Below are positions 1-7,617 of a stretch of 46,359 nt of DNA, piece by piece. A program made the translations under genes and the position numbers. Below the pieces are notes generated by a model. That model saw only the letters and a program-made list of their open reading frames with translations. It was not told the origin of the DNA and made no database searches. Positions within the stretch are counted from its first letter, which is position 1. The number at the start of each line of letters is the position of its first letter. This DNA comes from Akkermansia sp. (GTDB lineage: Bacteria > Verrucomicrobiota > Verrucomicrobiia > Verrucomicrobiales > Akkermansiaceae), in contig JAUNRE010000007.1 of the NCBI GenBank assembly GCA_030535795.1, positions 1 through 46,359 on the forward strand, read 5' to 3'.

Positions 1-3
1 ACT

Positions 4-31
4 TTGTCAATTGTAAATTGTAGATTGTAAA
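4..31 (+). promoter_or_regulatory. possible aroE promoter
   Basis: TTGTCA at 4-9 and TGTAAA at 26-31 are separated by 16 bp and lie just upstream of the aroE start at 40. The stretch is AT-rich and contains three near-copies of ATTGTAAAT, so the match could be fortuitous. The window edge hides anything further upstream. Confidence 0.3.
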
Positions 32-39
32 TCTCCATC

Positions 40-915
40 ATGTTCTATTCCCCGGCAGAGCTCCCGACACTGGGAGCGGAGGTACGGCTGGGAGTTATCG
101 GCAACCCGATAGCGCACAGCAAATCACCGCAAATGCAGCAGGCGGCGCTGGATGCAGCGGGGCTGCCGCACCGCTATGTGCGCCTGCTGGCCGATACCGC
201 CGAGGGAGCCTTTGAAGAGCTGCTCGCCGCCTTGGCGCAGCGGGGCTTCATTGGCGTGAACGTGACGGTACCCTTCAAAAAACGAGCCTTTGCTGCTGCG
301 GTAAGAGCTGATGCCCTCTCCGGCCTCTGCGGAGCGGCCAACACCCTAGTACTCCACCCGGACGGCTGGCACTGCCACAACACCGACGGCCCCGGGTTTG
401 AACGCGCCATCCGTGCGCTGAGCGGGCGCCCCCTTGCCGAGCTGCGCGTGGTGCTGCTGGGGGCATGCGGGGGCGCAGGCTCAGCCCTGGCCGCCCAGTG
501 TGCCCTGAGCCACTGCCGCAGCCTCACCCTGGTAAACCGCCCGCGCCCCGAGCTGGCACAACTGGCCGCCACCCTGGCACCCCATTATGGCGCCGCCATA
601 GCCTGCTGCCACTTCGGCACGGAAGAGCTGCGGCAGGCCGTAGCAGAAGCCGACCTCATCGTCAATGCCACCAGCCTGGGACTGCAAGAAGGCGACCCCC
701 TGCCCCTGCCCGCCGAGTGGTTGAGCCCCGGCCGGATTGTCTACGACATCGTCACCCATGCCACCCCGCTGCAACAGACAGCCGCACAGCGCGGCTGCAC
801 CGCCTCCGATGGGTTGGAAATGCTGCTGTGGCAGGGAGCCATAGCCTTTGAGCACTGGTTCGGGCAGCTACCGGCAGTGGACACCATGCGCCAAGCACTG
901 CGCCGCAGCAACTGA
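40..915 (+). CDS. aroE: shikimate dehydrogenase AroE
   Basis: Catalyses NADPH-dependent reduction of 3-dehydroshikimate to shikimate in the cytoplasmic pathway to aromatic amino acids. The 291-residue protein has the usual family length. The substrate-binding motif GNPIAHSKSP lies near residue 21, the catalytic lysine in NVTVPFKK near residue 75, and the NTDG motif near residue 112. A glycine-rich Rossmann turn (GACGGAGSA) for NADP sits near residue 140, and the C-terminal half closes with the expected GLEMLLWQGA stretch. The start at 40 is the only good one: it leaves a complete N-terminal strand before the substrate motif. There is no Shine-Dalgarno sequence, as for most genes here. The next gene is convergent on the minus strand, so aroE is not visibly in an operon downstream. 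Confidence 0.95.
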   Translation: MFYSPAELPTLGAEVRLGVIGNPIAHSKSPQMQQAALDAAGLPHRYVRLLADTAEGAFEELLAALAQRGFIGVNVTVPFKKRAFAAAVRADALSGLCGAANTLVLHPDGWHCHNTDGPGFERAIRALSGRPLAELRVVLLGACGGAGSALAAQCALSHCRSLTLVNRPRPELAQLAATLAPHYGAAIACCHFGTEELRQAVAEADLIVNATSLGLQEGDPLPLPAEWLSPGRIVYDIVTHATPLQQTAAQRGCTASDGLEMLLWQGAIAFEHWFGQLPAVDTMRQALRRSN

Positions 916-960
916 CGCTCAGCCAACTACCACACACAAGGCGCAAAAATACCGTTTTAC

Positions 961-1416
961 TCAATCCCGCCGCGCCAGCCAGATGAGCACCACCACCGCC
1001 GGCAGGAAAAATGTGAGCACCAGGCAGAGGATGCTCGCAGGCGTGGCCCACCAGGCCGTTTCGGTAAAGTAGGTGGCCATCACCCCGAAATTCATGCACT
1101 GAATCAGCATGCCCAGCGCGCCGCACAGCCCGGCCACCGTGACCGCAATCTTCGCTAACAACGGCCAGGCAAACAAAATATCGCGCTTGCGACGCAACGG
1201 ACGCAGAGCCAGCAGTGCCAGAGCACTCCATATCAGCAGCCATGCGGCCATATAAATCTCGCCATCCACAAGCAACATAAGCAACTGAAAGACAAGAGCA
1301 ACACCCACCACACACCACAACACCACGCTCAGCGTGGAGGGGCAGCGGCGGCTATCCTTCGGCTCTTCTCTTTCCTCCATGTCTGTTATGATGCCATATT
1401 TCATGTACATGTTCAA
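961..1416 (-). CDS. small multi-pass membrane protein, unknown function
   Basis: I do not recognise this 151-residue protein. After a short charged N terminus (EEREEPKDSRR) it shows about four hydrophobic segments, near residues 30-50, 55-75, 85-108 and 122-148. It ends in a basic cytoplasmic-looking tail (WLARRD). It is therefore probably an inner-membrane protein with little soluble mass. An alternative start at 1380 (residue 13, MEEREE) is equally plausible because neither start has a clear ribosome-binding site. It is convergent with aroE and divergent from ftsK, so it appears to be a single-gene unit. The hydrophobic pattern and high GC third positions argue that it is a real gene and not a shadow frame. 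Confidence 0.6.
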   Translation of the reverse strand: MNMYMKYGIITDMEEREEPKDSRRCPSTLSVVLWCVVGVALVFQLLMLLVDGEIYMAAWLLIWSALALLALRPLRRKRDILFAWPLLAKIAVTVAGLCGALGMLIQCMNFGVMATYFTETAWWATPASILCLVLTFFLPAVVVLIWLARRD

Positions 1417-1665
1417 TCTTTTTTTGTGTTATCCTGATGCTGAAGGCATTTGCGCCCCGAGACAGCTCGCAGTATAAGCATAGCAAGCGCCCATAGTTGC
1501 CGCTCCGCACCCACAAGGCGCGGGCACAAGCGGTTGCATGAGCTACGCATTCCATCCGAGCGAAAGCTCGCGAAACGTGACTTCGTACATCCCGACGTCT
1601 CCACCGGCTTCCCGACGCGCCCTCGAGCCATGCGGCCAGCGCGTGTAGTAGAACGCATTTTAGGC
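1417..1665. other. intergenic region without a recognisable gene
   Basis: This divergent spacer lies between the small membrane protein and ftsK. Short frames cross it, but none has a recognisable domain or codon pattern. A small hairpin (CGAGC, GAAA loop, GCTCG) lies near 1558-1571. I see no tRNA or known RNA motif. Confidence 0.5.
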
Positions 1666-1694
1666 TTGCCTCGCGCGTGAGGGCAGGATAAAAT
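1666..1694 (+). promoter_or_regulatory. ftsK promoter with very short leader
   Basis: TTGCCT (1666-1671) and TAAAAT (1689-1694) are separated by exactly 17 bp, a good sigma-70 match. Transcription would start near 1701, leaving only about eight bases before the ATG at 1709. The ftsK message would therefore be almost leaderless, which fits the absence of a Shine-Dalgarno sequence. Confidence 0.55.
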
Positions 1695-1708
1695 ACCCGC
1701 TCAGACTG

Positions 1709-4700
1709 ATGGATTTTGACCCTGACAGATTTAACATCCCCGATGAACCGGTGAGAACCTGGCCTACCCGTGCCATAGGGGCAGGCATCGTTGTGTTGTG
1801 CCTGCTGCTCATCCTCAGTCTGCAATCATACAACATAGGCGAGATGGGGTGGTCTGCCCTGAACCCGTCGGGGCACGAAGCAGCCGAAGCCGTACCCTGC
1901 ACCAACCTGCTGGGAATCATGGGGCTCTACTTGGCCGGCGTGTTGTATGCCCTGCTGGGTGCTGCGGCCGTATACACCACGCTTCTGCTCCTCGTCATCG
2001 GTGTATGCATGATACTCTGGCCGTTACAACGCCGCATGGGACAATGGATAGCCTTTCTCGTCATGACGATTTGTGCCTGCGCCTTCCTGGCCATTCAGGA
2101 TATGGTGTGGGTAGAGTGGGCGCGAGGCCTGAGTCTGGAAGGCCCCGGTGGCCTGCTGGGGTATTTTGACGGCATTTGTGTAGCGGAGCCCCTGCTGACT
2201 GCCCGGTGGGCCATGGTGCTGATGGTGCTGGGGCACGGCATCGCTCTTATTTTCTTTGCCCGCGAAACCCCGATGAGCGTTGGCCGTGTCGTATGGGATG
2301 ACATGCAACGCCTGATTGCCCTGATACGGGAACTGCTCGAACGCCGACGCCGAAACCGCGAAGCCCAGAGGCTCGCCTGGCAGGCAGAGCAGCAACACCA
2401 ACCTGAAACGCCGACGCCCTACCCCGATAACGGCGAAGGTGAGATTGACACCCCGCCGAGCGACTTCCCCGCCCGACAGCCTGCTGCACAGCCAATGCCG
2501 CAGCCGCAGCCCCAACCGCAACAACCGGCACCGCGCCCGGGCACTGCGCCGCAGCTGCCGCCCCGCGTGCGCCCCACCATTCAGACAGGCGTCCCCCCGC
2601 TGCGCCCCCACGAGCCGACACCGGCTCCCGCCCCGCAGCGTAGCGTGAGCCCCACACCCCCAACCCCGCGCAGGGAAGACGAACGAACACCGGGCGTCAC
2701 CCCGGCTCCCGCACCAACCCGCCGCACCGCCCCGGCTCCCGCACCGCGTGAGCCCAAGCCGATGAGCAGTGGGGACAACCTGCTGGATCTCATGCCCGAG
2801 GTGGAAGAGGAAATCGAACGCCGCAACAGCACCGACCTCGATGATGACATGACGCCCGAGCCCTCCTCCCGCCGCGCCCGCTCCCGCATGCCCCTGAGCC
2901 CGGCTGCTCAGGCAGCGCTGAACCGTTTCCACGGCCTTGGCATCGAGGAAGACGATGAGGAAGATGACGAAGACGAGCTACCGCTGACGCCCCGCCAGCC
3001 CCGGCCTGCACGCCGACAGGTTGAGACAGAGGACGACATCGACACCCCACCGCCGGCAGAGCGCCGCGTAGAGCCCCTGCGCAAGCCCGCCCCCACAGCC
3101 CCGGCACCGCTGCGCCCGGCACCGACTGCACCGGCAGCGCCCCAGGCTGACCCGCTGGGCATCATTGAACGCCTGCGCAGCGCCAAGCGCGCCCCCAAAG
3201 AGCTGCCCGAGGATACTCGCGACATGCTCGAAGACTACCCGCTGCCGCCCTACGACATGCTCTTCTACAAACCGCCGGCAGAGGAAGACACCGCCGCTGC
3301 GCGCGAGGAAATGTTCAGCACGCAGCAGAACATCATCGAGACGCTCGCCTCCTTCCGCATCGATGTGGAGGCCGGCGACATCACGCGCGGCCCCTCCATC
3401 ACCCGCTACGAGTTCTATCCCCCCAAGGGGCTCAAGCTCAACCGCATCTCCAACCTGGCCGACAACCTCAAGCTGGCCACGCAGAGCAAATCCATCAACA
3501 TCCTGGCGCCCATCCCCGGCAAAAACACCGTGGGTATCGAGCTGGAGAACGACATCAAATCCCCCGTCTACTTGCGCGAGCTGCTGCAAAGTGAAGCCTT
3601 CCACTCACCCAAGCTGCGCATCCCCGTTGCGCTGGGTAAGGATGTGTATGGCTCACCCGTCATCGGCGACCTCGCCGCCATGCCCCATACCCTGGTGGCC
3701 GGTACCACCGGTTCGGGTAAGTCCGTGTGCGTGAACAGCATGATTCTGTCCATGCTCTACAAGTTCCGCCCCGATGAGCTGCGCCTCATCCTCGTAGACC
3801 CCAAGGTGGTGGAAATGCAGCCATACAAGAAACTGCCGCACCTCGCCTGCCCCGTGGTGACGAATGCCGCCCGCGTCATCGGCGCGCTGCGCTGGGCCGT
3901 CAACGAGATGGAGCACCGCTACAAACTCTTCAGCAAAATCGGCGTGCGCAACTTCGAAGACTTCAACAACCGCCCCGAGGATTTTGAACCCGAGCCGGAG
4001 GAAGAAGAAACGCCGACCTACACCCCGCTGCCCGACGGATTCGACGCGGCAGATGCCATCGTGCGCGACATCGAGGACTCCCAAGGCTCGGAATACCTGC
4101 CCGACGAAGAGGAACAGGGCGAGTTCGACTTCGAGGCCGATGAGCCCATCCCGGCCAAACTTCCCTACATCGTCATCATCATCGATGAGCTGGCCGACCT
4201 CATGATGCAGGTGAAGGAAGACCTGGAAAACTACATTGCGCGCCTGACGCAGAAAGCTCGAGCTGCCGGCATTCACCTGGTAGCCGCCACCCAGACCCCG
4301 CGCGCCAACGTCATCACCGGTATCATCAAGGCCAACATCCCCAGCCGCCTGGCCTTCAAGGTAGCCAGCCCGCTGGACAGCCGCGTGATTCTCGACACCA
4401 ACGGCGCCGAAAACCTGCTGGGTAAAGGCGACTTCCTCTTCCTGCCCCCGGGCGGCATCACCAAGATGACCCGCGCTCAGGGCGCCTTTGTCAGCGACCC
4501 CGAGATTGCCTCCATCGTCAAATTCTGCGCCGCCCACGCCAAGCAGAACTTCGTGCAGGGCGTCACCGCTGAGATGAACAACGCCGAGGGCGGCAACGCA
4601 GACGGCGGCGATGGCGGCGGACGACTGGGCGGCAACGGCATGAATGATGAAGACGCCGAGCTCTACACCCGCTGCGTGAACCTCGTCATCAACGAGCGCA

Positions 4701-4852
4701 AGGCCAGCACCTCCATGCTGCAACGCCGCTTCTCCATCGGCTATGGCCGAGCCGCCAAAATGATGGACATGATGGAAGCCCGCGGCGTCATCGGGCCGGC
4801 ATCGGGCAACACATCACGCCCGCGCGAGGTACTCATCGAAGCCCCGCAATAA
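1709..4852 (+). CDS. ftsK: DNA translocase FtsK/SpoIIIE
   Basis: Septum-anchored ATP-driven DNA pump that clears and aligns the chromosome termini at division. The 1047-residue protein begins with about four transmembrane segments (residues ~23-185). A long proline-, alanine- and acid-rich linker follows (~235-520). The alpha/beta motor has Walker A GTTGSGKSV near residue 664 and Walker B YIVIIIDELADL near residue 818. The C terminus (~990-1047) is the gamma winged-helix domain (STSMLQRRFSIGYGRAAKMMD), which in relatives reads KOPS-type polar DNA sites. A strongly acidic insertion (~755-810, rich in E and D) sits just before Walker B and is longer than the equivalent loop I recall from E. coli. 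The start at 1709 follows a promoter by only a few bases. A small secreted-protein gene follows after 17 bp and may be cotranscribed. Confidence 0.95.
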   Translation: MDFDPDRFNIPDEPVRTWPTRAIGAGIVVLCLLLILSLQSYNIGEMGWSALNPSGHEAAEAVPCTNLLGIMGLYLAGVLYALLGAAAVYTTLLLLVIGVCMILWPLQRRMGQWIAFLVMTICACAFLAIQDMVWVEWARGLSLEGPGGLLGYFDGICVAEPLLTARWAMVLMVLGHGIALIFFARETPMSVGRVVWDDMQRLIALIRELLERRRRNREAQRLAWQAEQQHQPETPTPYPDNGEGEIDTPPSDFPARQPAAQPMPQPQPQPQQPAPRPGTAPQLPPRVRPTIQTGVPPLRPHEPTPAPAPQRSVSPTPPTPRREDERTPGVTPAPAPTRRTAPAPAPREPKPMSSGDNLLDLMPEVEEEIERRNSTDLDDDMTPEPSSRRARSRMPLSPAAQAALNRFHGLGIEEDDEEDDEDELPLTPRQPRPARRQVETEDDIDTPPPAERRVEPLRKPAPTAPAPLRPAPTAPAAPQADPLGIIERLRSAKRAPKELPEDTRDMLEDYPLPPYDMLFYKPPAEEDTAAAREEMFSTQQNIIETLASFRIDVEAGDITRGPSITRYEFYPPKGLKLNRISNLADNLKLATQSKSINILAPIPGKNTVGIELENDIKSPVYLRELLQSEAFHSPKLRIPVALGKDVYGSPVIGDLAAMPHTLVAGTTGSGKSVCVNSMILSMLYKFRPDELRLILVDPKVVEMQPYKKLPHLACPVVTNAARVIGALRWAVNEMEHRYKLFSKIGVRNFEDFNNRPEDFEPEPEEEETPTYTPLPDGFDAADAIVRDIEDSQGSEYLPDEEEQGEFDFEADEPIPAKLPYIVIIIDELADLMMQVKEDLENYIARLTQKARAAGIHLVAATQTPRANVITGIIKANIPSRLAFKVASPLDSRVILDTNGAENLLGKGDFLFLPPGGITKMTRAQGAFVSDPEIASIVKFCAAHAKQNFVQGVTAEMNNAEGGNADGGDGGGRLGGNGMNDEDAELYTRCVNLVINERKASTSMLQRRFSIGYGRAAKMMDMMEARGVIGPASGNTSRPREVLIEAPQ

Positions 4853-4869
4853 CACCTTCTCTTCTCCCT

Positions 4870-5316
4870 ATGAAAAAGTACTTCTGCCTCCTGTTGCTTC
4901 TGTGTACCTTCCCGGTGTTCATCATACCGGTGTCGCAAGCGCTGCCGCGTTATAGACACATCGCAACCACACCGGAGGACATCGTAAGCATGAGCGCGAA
5001 GTATATCTCACCCACGCAAGTGCAGATAACGCTGAGCAACAACAGCCGCACAAGCATCCGCCTGTTCACGGCCGGGCGGCAGATTCGCTCTATTGCACCG
5101 CATAGCCTCATTCTGCACAAAGGCCGAAAAACACACCTGCGATTTCCACCCGAAATCAGCATTCCCGCCGGAAAATCCACCACGTTCCGCCTCCATATCC
5201 CCAAAGGTACAGTAGCCCCCGGCGCAACCATCGTCTACAACAGCATCAGCATGCTGACGGCAAACAACGGCCTGAATGAGGGGGATTTCTCCCTCCGGGC
5301 AACCATCGCCCCCTGA
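4870..5316 (+). CDS. small secreted protein, unknown function
   Basis: This 148-residue protein opens with a clear Sec signal peptide: MKKY, a leucine-rich core to about residue 22, and a likely cleavage after SQA near residue 25. The mature part is rich in alternating hydrophobic and Thr/Ser residues with short strand-like runs (QVQITLSNNS, TTFRLHIP, GATIVYNS). That suggests a small all-beta, immunoglobulin-like fold. The pattern resembles intracellular-proteinase-inhibitor-like or COG1470-type domains, but I cannot assign a family. There are no cysteines in the mature region, so no disulfides are expected. It starts 17 bp after ftsK on the same strand, which suggests cotranscription but not necessarily a shared function. 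Confidence 0.65.
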   Translation: MKKYFCLLLLLCTFPVFIIPVSQALPRYRHIATTPEDIVSMSAKYISPTQVQITLSNNSRTSIRLFTAGRQIRSIAPHSLILHKGRKTHLRFPPEISIPAGKSTTFRLHIPKGTVAPGATIVYNSISMLTANNGLNEGDFSLRATIAP

Positions 5317-5351
5317 GTTCGCCACCCACAGCTCAGCCTGATTAGCGCAAC

Positions 5352-5531
5352 TAACTCCTTGAAAAGAAGTAAATAATAAAGCGAGCCTACACTTTAGGCT
5401 TGAAATTCGTGTCAAATAGGTGTTTAGGTGGCCATAAATCTCGAGATTATGAACACGACCAAAATTTTACAAGCGCCTGATGCTGTGAGCGCGGCGTCGG
5501 ATTATCTAAAGAATGACGCCGACGAGCACGG
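5352..5531 (+). repeat. left direct repeat: partial copy of nuoD promoter and 5' end
   Basis: This stretch matches 8167-8372 closely. Both share the TAGGCTTGAAATTCG segment, the GGTGGCCATAAATCTCG block and the first 83 coding bases of nuoD (5449-5531 versus 8290-8372, two mismatches). The left copy lacks 25 bp found at 8242-8266. That loss removes the AAT of the -10 element, leaving TTTAGG behind the intact -35 TTGAAA. Similarity stops at 5531, where the palindrome array begins. Confidence 0.9.
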
Positions 5532-5619
5532 TGCAGTGATATCCGTGCTGAAGCACGGGTTATATCGACCGCGTACCGCGGTCGGTGACTTCTTGTCAAC
5601 CGCCCGAAGGGCGATATAA
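5449..5619 (+). pseudogene. truncated nuoD 5' fragment
   Basis: From the ATG at 5449 the frame encodes MNTTKILQAPDAVSAASDYL and continues to DEHG, nearly identical to the N terminus of the intact NuoD at 8290. After about 28 codons the homology ends at 5531 and the frame runs into the palindrome array, stopping at 5619. The product would lack every functional part of NuoD, including the GPSHPATHG motif. The promoter in front of it is damaged by a 25-bp deletion. I read this as the severed end of an original or duplicated nuoD and not as a small gene. Confidence 0.85.
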
Positions 5620-5856
5620 CCTGCCGCAGGCAGATATCACCCGAGCAACGCGAGGATTTAACCCGCCGTAAGGCGGATATCACCGCCCGCACAAGCGGGC
5701 GGTTTTCCCATGTACGGCATCGGCTGGCAAGCCAGCCGGTGAGATTGGTATGTATTGTTTAACGAGATTCACGCTGCGCGTGAGTGAGATTGCGGCTTTG
5801 CCGCAGCGAGATTCGTGCTGCGCACGAGCGAGATTGCGCAGCAAGCAGCGCAGTGA
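5533..5856. repeat. left palindrome array, direct repeat of 7666-7985
   Basis: A dense run of short perfect palindromes with different stems but shared linkers. The first half has stems such as GACCGCG/CGCGGTC, CTGCC/GGCAG and CCGCCCGC/GCGGGCGG, separated by gatat- or atatc-containing linkers. The second half is a strict 22-bp tandem array: GAGATT recurs at 5764, 5786, 5808 and 5830. Each GAGATT is followed by a five-base arm, a three-base loop and the complementary arm (CACGC/GCGTG, GCGGC/GCCGC, CGTGC/GCACG). The last unit is degenerate here (TGCGC/GCGCA) but perfect in the right copy (GCGCTGC/GCAGCGC). The whole block is nearly identical to 7666-7985, with one small indel region near 5587-5600. 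Confidence 0.9.
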
Positions 5857-5862
5857 AGTGAG

Positions 5863-5890
5863 CCCGCAAGCCTGCGGGGGTCTTTTTTTT
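5863..5890 (+). terminator. rho-independent terminator-like hairpin
   Basis: CCCGCA (5863-5868) and TGCGGG (5873-5878) form a stem around a four-base loop, followed after four bases by eight T residues (5883-5890). It lies directly after the left palindrome array. It could stop any transcript entering from the nuoD fragment before it reaches the ATPase gene. Confidence 0.55.
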
Positions 5891-5944
5891 GTTTTCCTTC
5901 CCCGGGGGTGGCCTGCGGCTCCACCACCGGGCTAGGATACTGTC

Positions 5945-5967
5945 GCCCCTCATAAAGAGGGGCTTTT
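5945..5967 (+). terminator. second terminator-like hairpin
   Basis: GCCCCTC (5945-5951) pairs perfectly with GAGGGGC (5957-5963) across a five-base loop and is followed by TTTT. Between this and the previous hairpin is another imperfect GC-rich inverted repeat (about 5900-5931). The 5857-6030 stretch therefore holds several hairpins and no gene. Confidence 0.45.
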
Positions 5968-6037
5968 CAAGCGAGGCTCGCCGAGTGGCTCGCATTTAAG
6001 GCGATTTCTCTGCCTGATATCGACCGCTTGGAGCACA

Positions 6038-6154
6038 TTCGTGCCGAAAACGTGGTAAAAATACCCAAAGTTCATGCCGAAAACGTGGAAACTTTGGCCG
6101 AAGTTCGTACCGAAAACGTGGTAAAATTACTCATAGTTCGTGCCGAAAACGTGA
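6038..6154 (+). repeat. four 18-bp repeats at exact 33-bp period
   Basis: Near-identical copies of TTCGTGCCGAAAACGTGG start at 6038, 6071, 6104 and 6137, each exactly 33 bp apart. The 15-bp intervals are only loosely similar. Each copy contains the small inverted repeat TTCG/CGAA with a three-base gap. In one frame the repeats read as recurring (F)(V/M)PKTW, interrupted by stop codons, so they are either a decayed coding repeat or, more likely, protein-binding sites. They end 55 bp before the ATPase start, where operators or iterons would be expected. Confidence 0.85.
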
Positions 6155-6208
6155 AATTCGCTTGCTTTTTTTATTAAAAATCAGTAATATAGAATCAAGG
6201 AGAGCAAG

Positions 6209-7600
6209 ATGAACAGAAGAGCGGAAAAATCACTGTTGAGCTGGAAAGATTCAAACCACCGAAAGCCACTCTTGTTATTGGGTGCACGCCAGGTGGGAAA
6301 GACGTGGCTCATGAATGAATTCGGCCGCAAATATTTCGAGAAGGTTCTCTACGTACGTTTTGATCGGAACGAGCAAATGCGGCAGTTATTCGAGCGAAGC
6401 AGCTACGATATGAATGAAATGCTCTTGTTGCTGCAAGCAGCAGCTCGTTTTAAAATAGAGCCGGGGAAGACACTGATTATTCTGGATGAAATTCAGGAAT
6501 GCCCCGCTGCCTTAACTTCGTTGAAATATTTTTGTGAGGATTTGCCGGAGTATCACGTGATGGCCGCCGGCTCGCTTCTGGGAGTACACCAACACCGGGG
6601 CACCGGTTTCCCGGTGGGTAAGGTTCACACACTCCACCTGTATCCCATGAGCTTTCCGGAGTTCTTGGATGCACTGGGCTATGGGTATGATGTGGAAATC
6701 ATTGAGTCCGGAAATTGGCAAAATATTAAATTGTTTGCGGAGCGTTACACGCATCTCCTGAAATTATACTATTATATCGGTGGCATGCCGGAAGTGGTAA
6801 GCACCTACATCGAAACGCAGGATTTTGCGGAGGTGCGTCGTGTGCAAAATGAAATTTTATCTAACTACGCCAACGACTTCAGCAAACATGTTCCGGCCTC
6901 CTTAGCGACCAAACTTTCTTTGTTATGGGATTCCGTGCCGGAGCAGTTGGCAAAAGAAAACCGAAAGTTCATTTTTGCAGAAGTACAGAAGAATATGCGC
7001 GCCCGGGATTTGGAAGACGCCATGGATTGGTTGATTCGCGCCGGGCTGGTATACAGAACTCCGCGCATCAATGAAGCCGCGCTTCCCATCAGCGCGTACA
7101 GAGATGGTGCATTTAAGCTCTATTTTTCCGATGTAGGACTGCTGGGCGCAAAGGTGGGGCTGGACATCAGCGTGCTGGTCGAAAAGACATCCGTGTTTCG
7201 AGAGTTCAAGGGGGCGTTGACGGAGCAATATGTGCAGCAGCAAATGCAGGCAGAGTGCGCGCTGGAGCCTCATTATTGGCAATCTGACACGGCTCGTGCA
7301 GAAATTGATTTCATCATTCAGCAAGGTATGCATGTGGTTCCGGTTGAGGTCAAAGCGGAAACCAATACCCGAGCCAAGAGCTTAATGAGTTACTGCCGGA
7401 AGTATCAGCCTCATGTTGCAGTGCGCTGTTCCATGAACGATTATCATAAGCAGGAAATTGTACACTCTGAAGAATCTGTGACTCAGCTTATCAATATTCC
7501 GCTGTACGCTGTTTCACAAATGACAAAAGAATGCAAATCTGCCCTCGGGTTGAACGATATTCCCACGCCTGCTCTTCCTCCGCCCAACGGGAAAATATAG
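6209..7600 (+). CDS. AAA-family ATPase with DUF4143 domain
   Basis: The 463-residue protein belongs to the AAA_14/DUF4143 family, whose role is not established. The N-terminal ATPase has Walker A GARQVGKT near residue 25, Walker B LIILDEIQ near residue 90, and a sensor-like VMAAGSLLGV near residue 118. The DUF4143 part carries a PD-(D/E)xK nuclease-like signature, with YWQSDTARAEIDFII near residue 355 and VPVEVKA near residue 378. It could therefore bind or cut nucleic acid, but this is inference. The start is fixed by AAGGAG at 6197-6202, seven bases from the ATG. This is one of the few canonical Shine-Dalgarno sequences in the window and points to a foreign origin. The gene is boxed by two near-identical palindrome arrays and preceded by four 33-bp-period repeats. 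Confidence 0.85.
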   Translation: MNRRAEKSLLSWKDSNHRKPLLLLGARQVGKTWLMNEFGRKYFEKVLYVRFDRNEQMRQLFERSSYDMNEMLLLLQAAARFKIEPGKTLIILDEIQECPAALTSLKYFCEDLPEYHVMAAGSLLGVHQHRGTGFPVGKVHTLHLYPMSFPEFLDALGYGYDVEIIESGNWQNIKLFAERYTHLLKLYYYIGGMPEVVSTYIETQDFAEVRRVQNEILSNYANDFSKHVPASLATKLSLLWDSVPEQLAKENRKFIFAEVQKNMRARDLEDAMDWLIRAGLVYRTPRINEAALPISAYRDGAFKLYFSDVGLLGAKVGLDISVLVEKTSVFREFKGALTEQYVQQQMQAECALEPHYWQSDTARAEIDFIIQQGMHVVPVEVKAETNTRAKSLMSYCRKYQPHVAVRCSMNDYHKQEIVHSEESVTQLINIPLYAVSQMTKECKSALGLNDIPTPALPPPNGKI

Positions 7601-7617
7601 GCATCGGCTGCTATCGC

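Noticed and set aside
1417..1708. Structured RNA gene upstream of ftsK
   Set aside because: Only one small stem-loop was seen and no known tRNA, 6S, tmRNA or SRP pattern fits.
5428..5619. Independent small gene of about 60 codons
   Set aside because: Its first 28 codons are a copy of nuoD and the remainder is palindrome-array sequence; the promoter copy is damaged.
5533..5856. CRISPR array
   Set aside because: The constant part is only six bases, the variable part is palindromic, the period is 22 bp, and no cas gene is near.
6038..6154. Small CRISPR or short tandem coding repeat
   Set aside because: There are only four 18-bp repeats with 15-bp intervals, and the PKTW reading frame is broken by stop codons. 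A binding-site set is simpler.
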